A DNA stretch of 35,604 nt from Litorilituus lipolyticus (lineage in GTDB: Bacteria; Pseudomonadota; Gammaproteobacteria; Enterobacterales; Alteromonadaceae): the NCBI RefSeq assembly GCF_006439335.1, contig NZ_SAWY01000025.1:1-35604 (forward strand), written 5' to 3'. Numbering within the stretch: the first letter of the stretch is position 1; each line of letters opens with the position of its first letter. The notes beneath the pieces are model-generated. The model was not told the DNA's origin. It was given only the letters and a program-made list of their open reading frames with translations, and searched no databases. The position numbers and the translations under genes were made by a program. Below are positions 34,101 through 35,604 of this stretch, piece by piece.

Positions 34101-35604
34101 TTCCGCTGTAAGTTACCGTATTACCATGTTCATCTATTGCAGCCGTAACTGTCCAAATAACAGTATAAGTTTCTGAAGGGCCACCTTGGCCATCAACTAT
34201 AAAACTTAACCCTCTTATTTCACCTGAAGAATCACTTCCTGGCTGAGTAAATGACATATAAAGAGTTTCATTAGCTTCAATCCATTGATCGCCCACTGCA
34301 AGGTAGCCATTCTTAGAATTGACCGTTTGCGTCACTATCTGACCATTTTTATCTGGTCCTGTTCCTGATAATGTATTTACTAGATAACTATCAAAACCAA
34401 GGATTAACTGATTTATATTACCACCACCAATCTCAGTACCACTGCCTGTACTTGAATCTATAACACCTAATTTACCTAAGGTATTTAGCATCTCAATTTT
34501 ATAACTTGGGTGTCCATTGTCATCTAGATCGCTAGTATCAATAGTTATCGTAAAAACAGCTTGGCCATTAGCCATTGCTGTTAATGTTCCATTACCATTA
34601 TCAATATAAGTAACAGGATAACCATCGAAAACAAGATTAGTTGGTAAAGTACCCATATCCCACTCAACAGAAGTGAGATCATTGGAAACTACATCATCAA
34701 GAATACCTGACTGCTCATTACCAGCAACATTAGAAAGTGAAATAGCATCATCTGAATTCGTTTCAGGGTTATCATCCGTAATGACGATATCAAAACTAGT
34801 TTTTGAATATTCCTTACCATTATCATCTTGAATTACAGCGGTAAAACTTGCTGTTAGTTGTTCTGCACTTTCTCCTAAATGATCTATTGGAGCAAATTGT
34901 GTGAAAGTATAACTAGAATTGTCTTCACTAATCTTAATTGTAAAAACAACATCACCATTAGCTTGTGCCGTTAACGTTTTAGATGCAGCATCCCATTGGT
35001 AAGTAACATCAGCTTTATTTGAGGTTAAACCCAATTGTCCTTGCAACTCAATATGTAAGTTATCCTCTAATAAACCACTAATACTACCGATGTGTGTGAT
35101 ATTATTAGCTAAATCAAGGTCTGAATTAACACGCACATCACTATCACTTGAAACTGCATTACTTATGTTTAATGTATCGTTTAAATTTATTTCATTTAAA
35201 GTCACATTTATTTCTGTCGTAACCGTACCATCATTTGCCCCTATAACCAGATGATGAATATTATCAAATATTTCATAATCATTAGCAGCAGCTTGCGCTC
35301 CATATAAAGTTAAACTGATGTTCCCGCTCGAATCAATTTCGAACCAATTATTATCATTACCACTAATAATACTATAAGTAATATTATCGCCATCTACATC
35401 TACTGCTTCAACAGTACCAATGATATGGTCTGCAGATGAGTGTTCATTGTAATTAAAGGTATAGCTACTCGCATCGCTACCATCAGGATGTTTAAATACT
35501 GGCGCATCATTTTCTGGGTTCACCGTCACCGTGACCGTCGCCGTATTGCCTTCTGCATTGGTATAGGTGAAGGTATCCGTGCCATTGAAATCATCGTTTG
35601 GCGT
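31123..35604 (-). CDS. Giant RTX adhesin, C-terminal part (5' end outside window)
   Basis: The frame stays open through the right edge, so about 1,493 residues of the C-terminal part are seen and the true start is outside. Order from the right: a repeat end (35604-35521), a cadherin-like domain (to about 35195), VCBS-like domains ending in TDDNPETN and TNDNAPIAVDD, a jelly-roll-like domain (about 33800-33350, WAEGFFDNVSF), two more VCBS-like domains, a von Willebrand A domain with MIDAS DASGS (32533-32547), GGTDY and SDGEPYND, another VCBS-like module, about five RTX nonapeptides (about 31600-31435, GGDDVLIG, GGLGDDLL, GGAGNDKL), then the type I secretion signal (VDFENGDTLDLSDLL). It should be the cell-surface adhesin exported by the genes that follow and controlled by LapD/LapG. 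Confidence 0.92.
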   Translation of the reverse strand, partial: TPNDDFNGTDTFTYTNAEGNTATVTVTVNPENDAPVFKHPDGSDASSYTFNYNEHSSADHIIGTVEAVDVDGDNITYSIISGNDNNWFEIDSSGNISLTLYGAQAAANDYEIFDNIHHLVIGANDGTVTTEINVTLNEINLNDTLNISNAVSSDSDVRVNSDLDLANNITHIGSISGLLEDNLHIELQGQLGLTSNKADVTYQWDAASKTLTAQANGDVVFTIKISEDNSSYTFTQFAPIDHLGESAEQLTASFTAVIQDDNGKEYSKTSFDIVITDDNPETNSDDAISLSNVAGNEQSGILDDVVSNDLTSVEWDMGTLPTNLVFDGYPVTYIDNGNGTLTAMANGQAVFTITIDTSDLDDNGHPSYKIEMLNTLGKLGVIDSSTGSGTEIGGGNINQLILGFDSYLVNTLSGTGPDKNGQIVTQTVNSKNGYLAVGDQWIEANETLYMSFTQPGSDSSGEIRGLSFIVDGQGGPSETYTVIWTVTAAIDEHGNTVTYSGTFNGSGDSNFSIPTTYIDANGLEQSVLYFTDLSIQQSGNTGFRIGISGVEANNYIDDIEGLNFGYSLVDADGDKSDGNLVVDLTNDNAPIAVDDGGPSETVWGNNLVNNGDADSGSLSAWSVSNGTLLSEEYGSFINENPNTANGEYFLAQGDHVVASQTISLNNEVRFKLSADLGSRLTDTAELKVVFKDVNGNIVGEFTTDPKTQLNFMQWFELTGDIPANAVSATIEMHMYDNNSDGWAEGFFDNVSFVTGEISAEYTTAEDAAITVDVLNNDYDLDGDAIYITQIAGQNVSEGDSVEIKQNGVVVGLASLVGGKIVFVPSQALQLLNDGESTEVNFAYTISDQSSSGNNQTDSASVTILVTGSNDAPILSSLDDGEVYEHGLVDGNTNSGTEFTSGSFFIQGGDITGLEIAGQSISLTDLASNAISVNTGKGVISITDFNTSTGELSYTYQLSSALKHNSGDIINDTITVRATNNLGTINASFNIAIHDDSPSLSGGSQNIIFGEQITNVIIVLDASGSMARDMNGNSIASGDTTTQSRMDIAIAAIKQLIEAYDDLGSVNVQLVSFSSSSSSYTNAATNGWLNLADAKAWLDNIENTTANGGTDYVLGLQTAMNNFVPPNNSGQTYSYFISDGEPYNDQNKADALAFEDDWELFLANNNINESYAIGMGNVPTQYLDIAAHADGEDTNTTLVYSASDMANHLLNTVNIEKTGSLLIDIETGNNIIGADSDGASLTSIVIDGKTYYASDATNGLLTIITAKGGELSVNFNDNTYSYLAKGNSNGSQDYIESFYVNLIDGDGDVASAEFSINVGFPSHSENSDDTDVLYGSEGADTFMGYGGDDVLIGLSGHDTLNGGLGDDLLMGGSGDDVLIGGAGNDKLRGSSGSDTFYFGSDSADNSIDTIVDFENGDTLDLSDLLEGESATADNLAEYLQFSFDGTDTVISIDKDKDGSTDLTIKLSGIDLLEGSHDDAAVIQKLLDEAKLTAG
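35521..35604 (-). repeat. Probable first edge of a tandem adhesin repeat array
   Basis: These 84 bases encode TPNDDFNGTDTFTYTNAEGN followed by TATVTVTV, a typical bacterial adhesin repeat ending. GC is 44 of 84, compared with 16 of 60 in 35341-35400 and 22 of 60 in 35401-35460. The sharp change suggests the end of an array of similar, more GC-rich repeats beyond the edge. Only one partial unit is visible, so the array is inferred. Confidence 0.5.

Noticed and set aside
1..35604. CRISPR arrays, tRNA or rRNA genes, insertion sequences, prophage genes
   Set aside because: No regularly spaced repeats, no tRNA-like or rRNA stretches, and no transposase, integrase or phage protein were seen on reading both strands.

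Overview
The window looks like chromosomal DNA of an AT-rich marine gammaproteobacterium of the Alteromonadales, most likely Colwellia or a close relative. This is inferred from a complete Na+-NQR operon with ApbE and NqrM, FabV as enoyl reductase, the bolA/rlmG/yajG/ampG neighbourhood, a YacL-family protein, and a Shewanella Bpf-like adhesin locus. No tRNA, rRNA, CRISPR array, transposase or phage gene was seen.

Left part (1-7.6 kb, minus strand): nqrA-B-C-D-E-F, apbE and nqrM encode the sodium-pumping NADH:quinone oxidoreductase, its flavin transferase and its iron-delivery factor. The operon carries RNA-level punctuation: a perfect hairpin between nqrE and nqrF, a 122-bp imperfect palindrome that begins in the nqrF stop codon, a second hairpin before apbE, and a strong bidirectional terminator near the left edge. 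A 496-nt gene-free stretch upstream of nqrA holds a candidate promoter, an inverted repeat in the leader and a 34-bp perfect palindrome.

Middle part (8-20.4 kb): a GntR (YtrA-type) regulator with an ABC ATPase and a membrane permease; an HDOD signalling protein; fabV and bolA on the minus strand; then rlmG, a YajG-type lipoprotein, a periplasmic cyclophilin, an unrecognised 109-aa protein, ampG and a translationally coupled 57-aa membrane microprotein on the plus strand. E. coli also has bolA-yajG-ampG, so this is an expanded version of a known neighbourhood. A second HDOD paralogue, a YacL-type protein and a fumarylacetoacetate-hydrolase-family protein follow.

Right part (20.4-35.6 kb): a hemerythrin / DUF2249 / multi-pass membrane protein module on the minus strand is divergent from a LapD-type receptor with degenerate GGDEF and EAL domains. 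Facing that receptor is a minus-strand block: a giant RTX adhesin (5' part beyond the right edge), a type I secretion ABC transporter, an HlyD adaptor, a TolC-type outer membrane protein, an OmpA/TSP3 lipoprotein and a LapG-type protease. By analogy with Pseudomonas Lap and Shewanella Bpf, c-di-GMP-bound LapD would hold LapG away from the adhesin and keep it on the cell surface. When c-di-GMP falls, LapG would cut the adhesin loose. The visible adhesin end has cadherin/VCBS-like modules, a von Willebrand A domain, RTX repeats and a type I secretion signal. Base composition rises sharply at the right edge, where a repeat array probably begins.

The most interesting untested idea is that the hemerythrin/DUF2249/membrane module, which shares a 245-bp intergenic region with the LapD gene, links O2 or NO sensing to adhesion.
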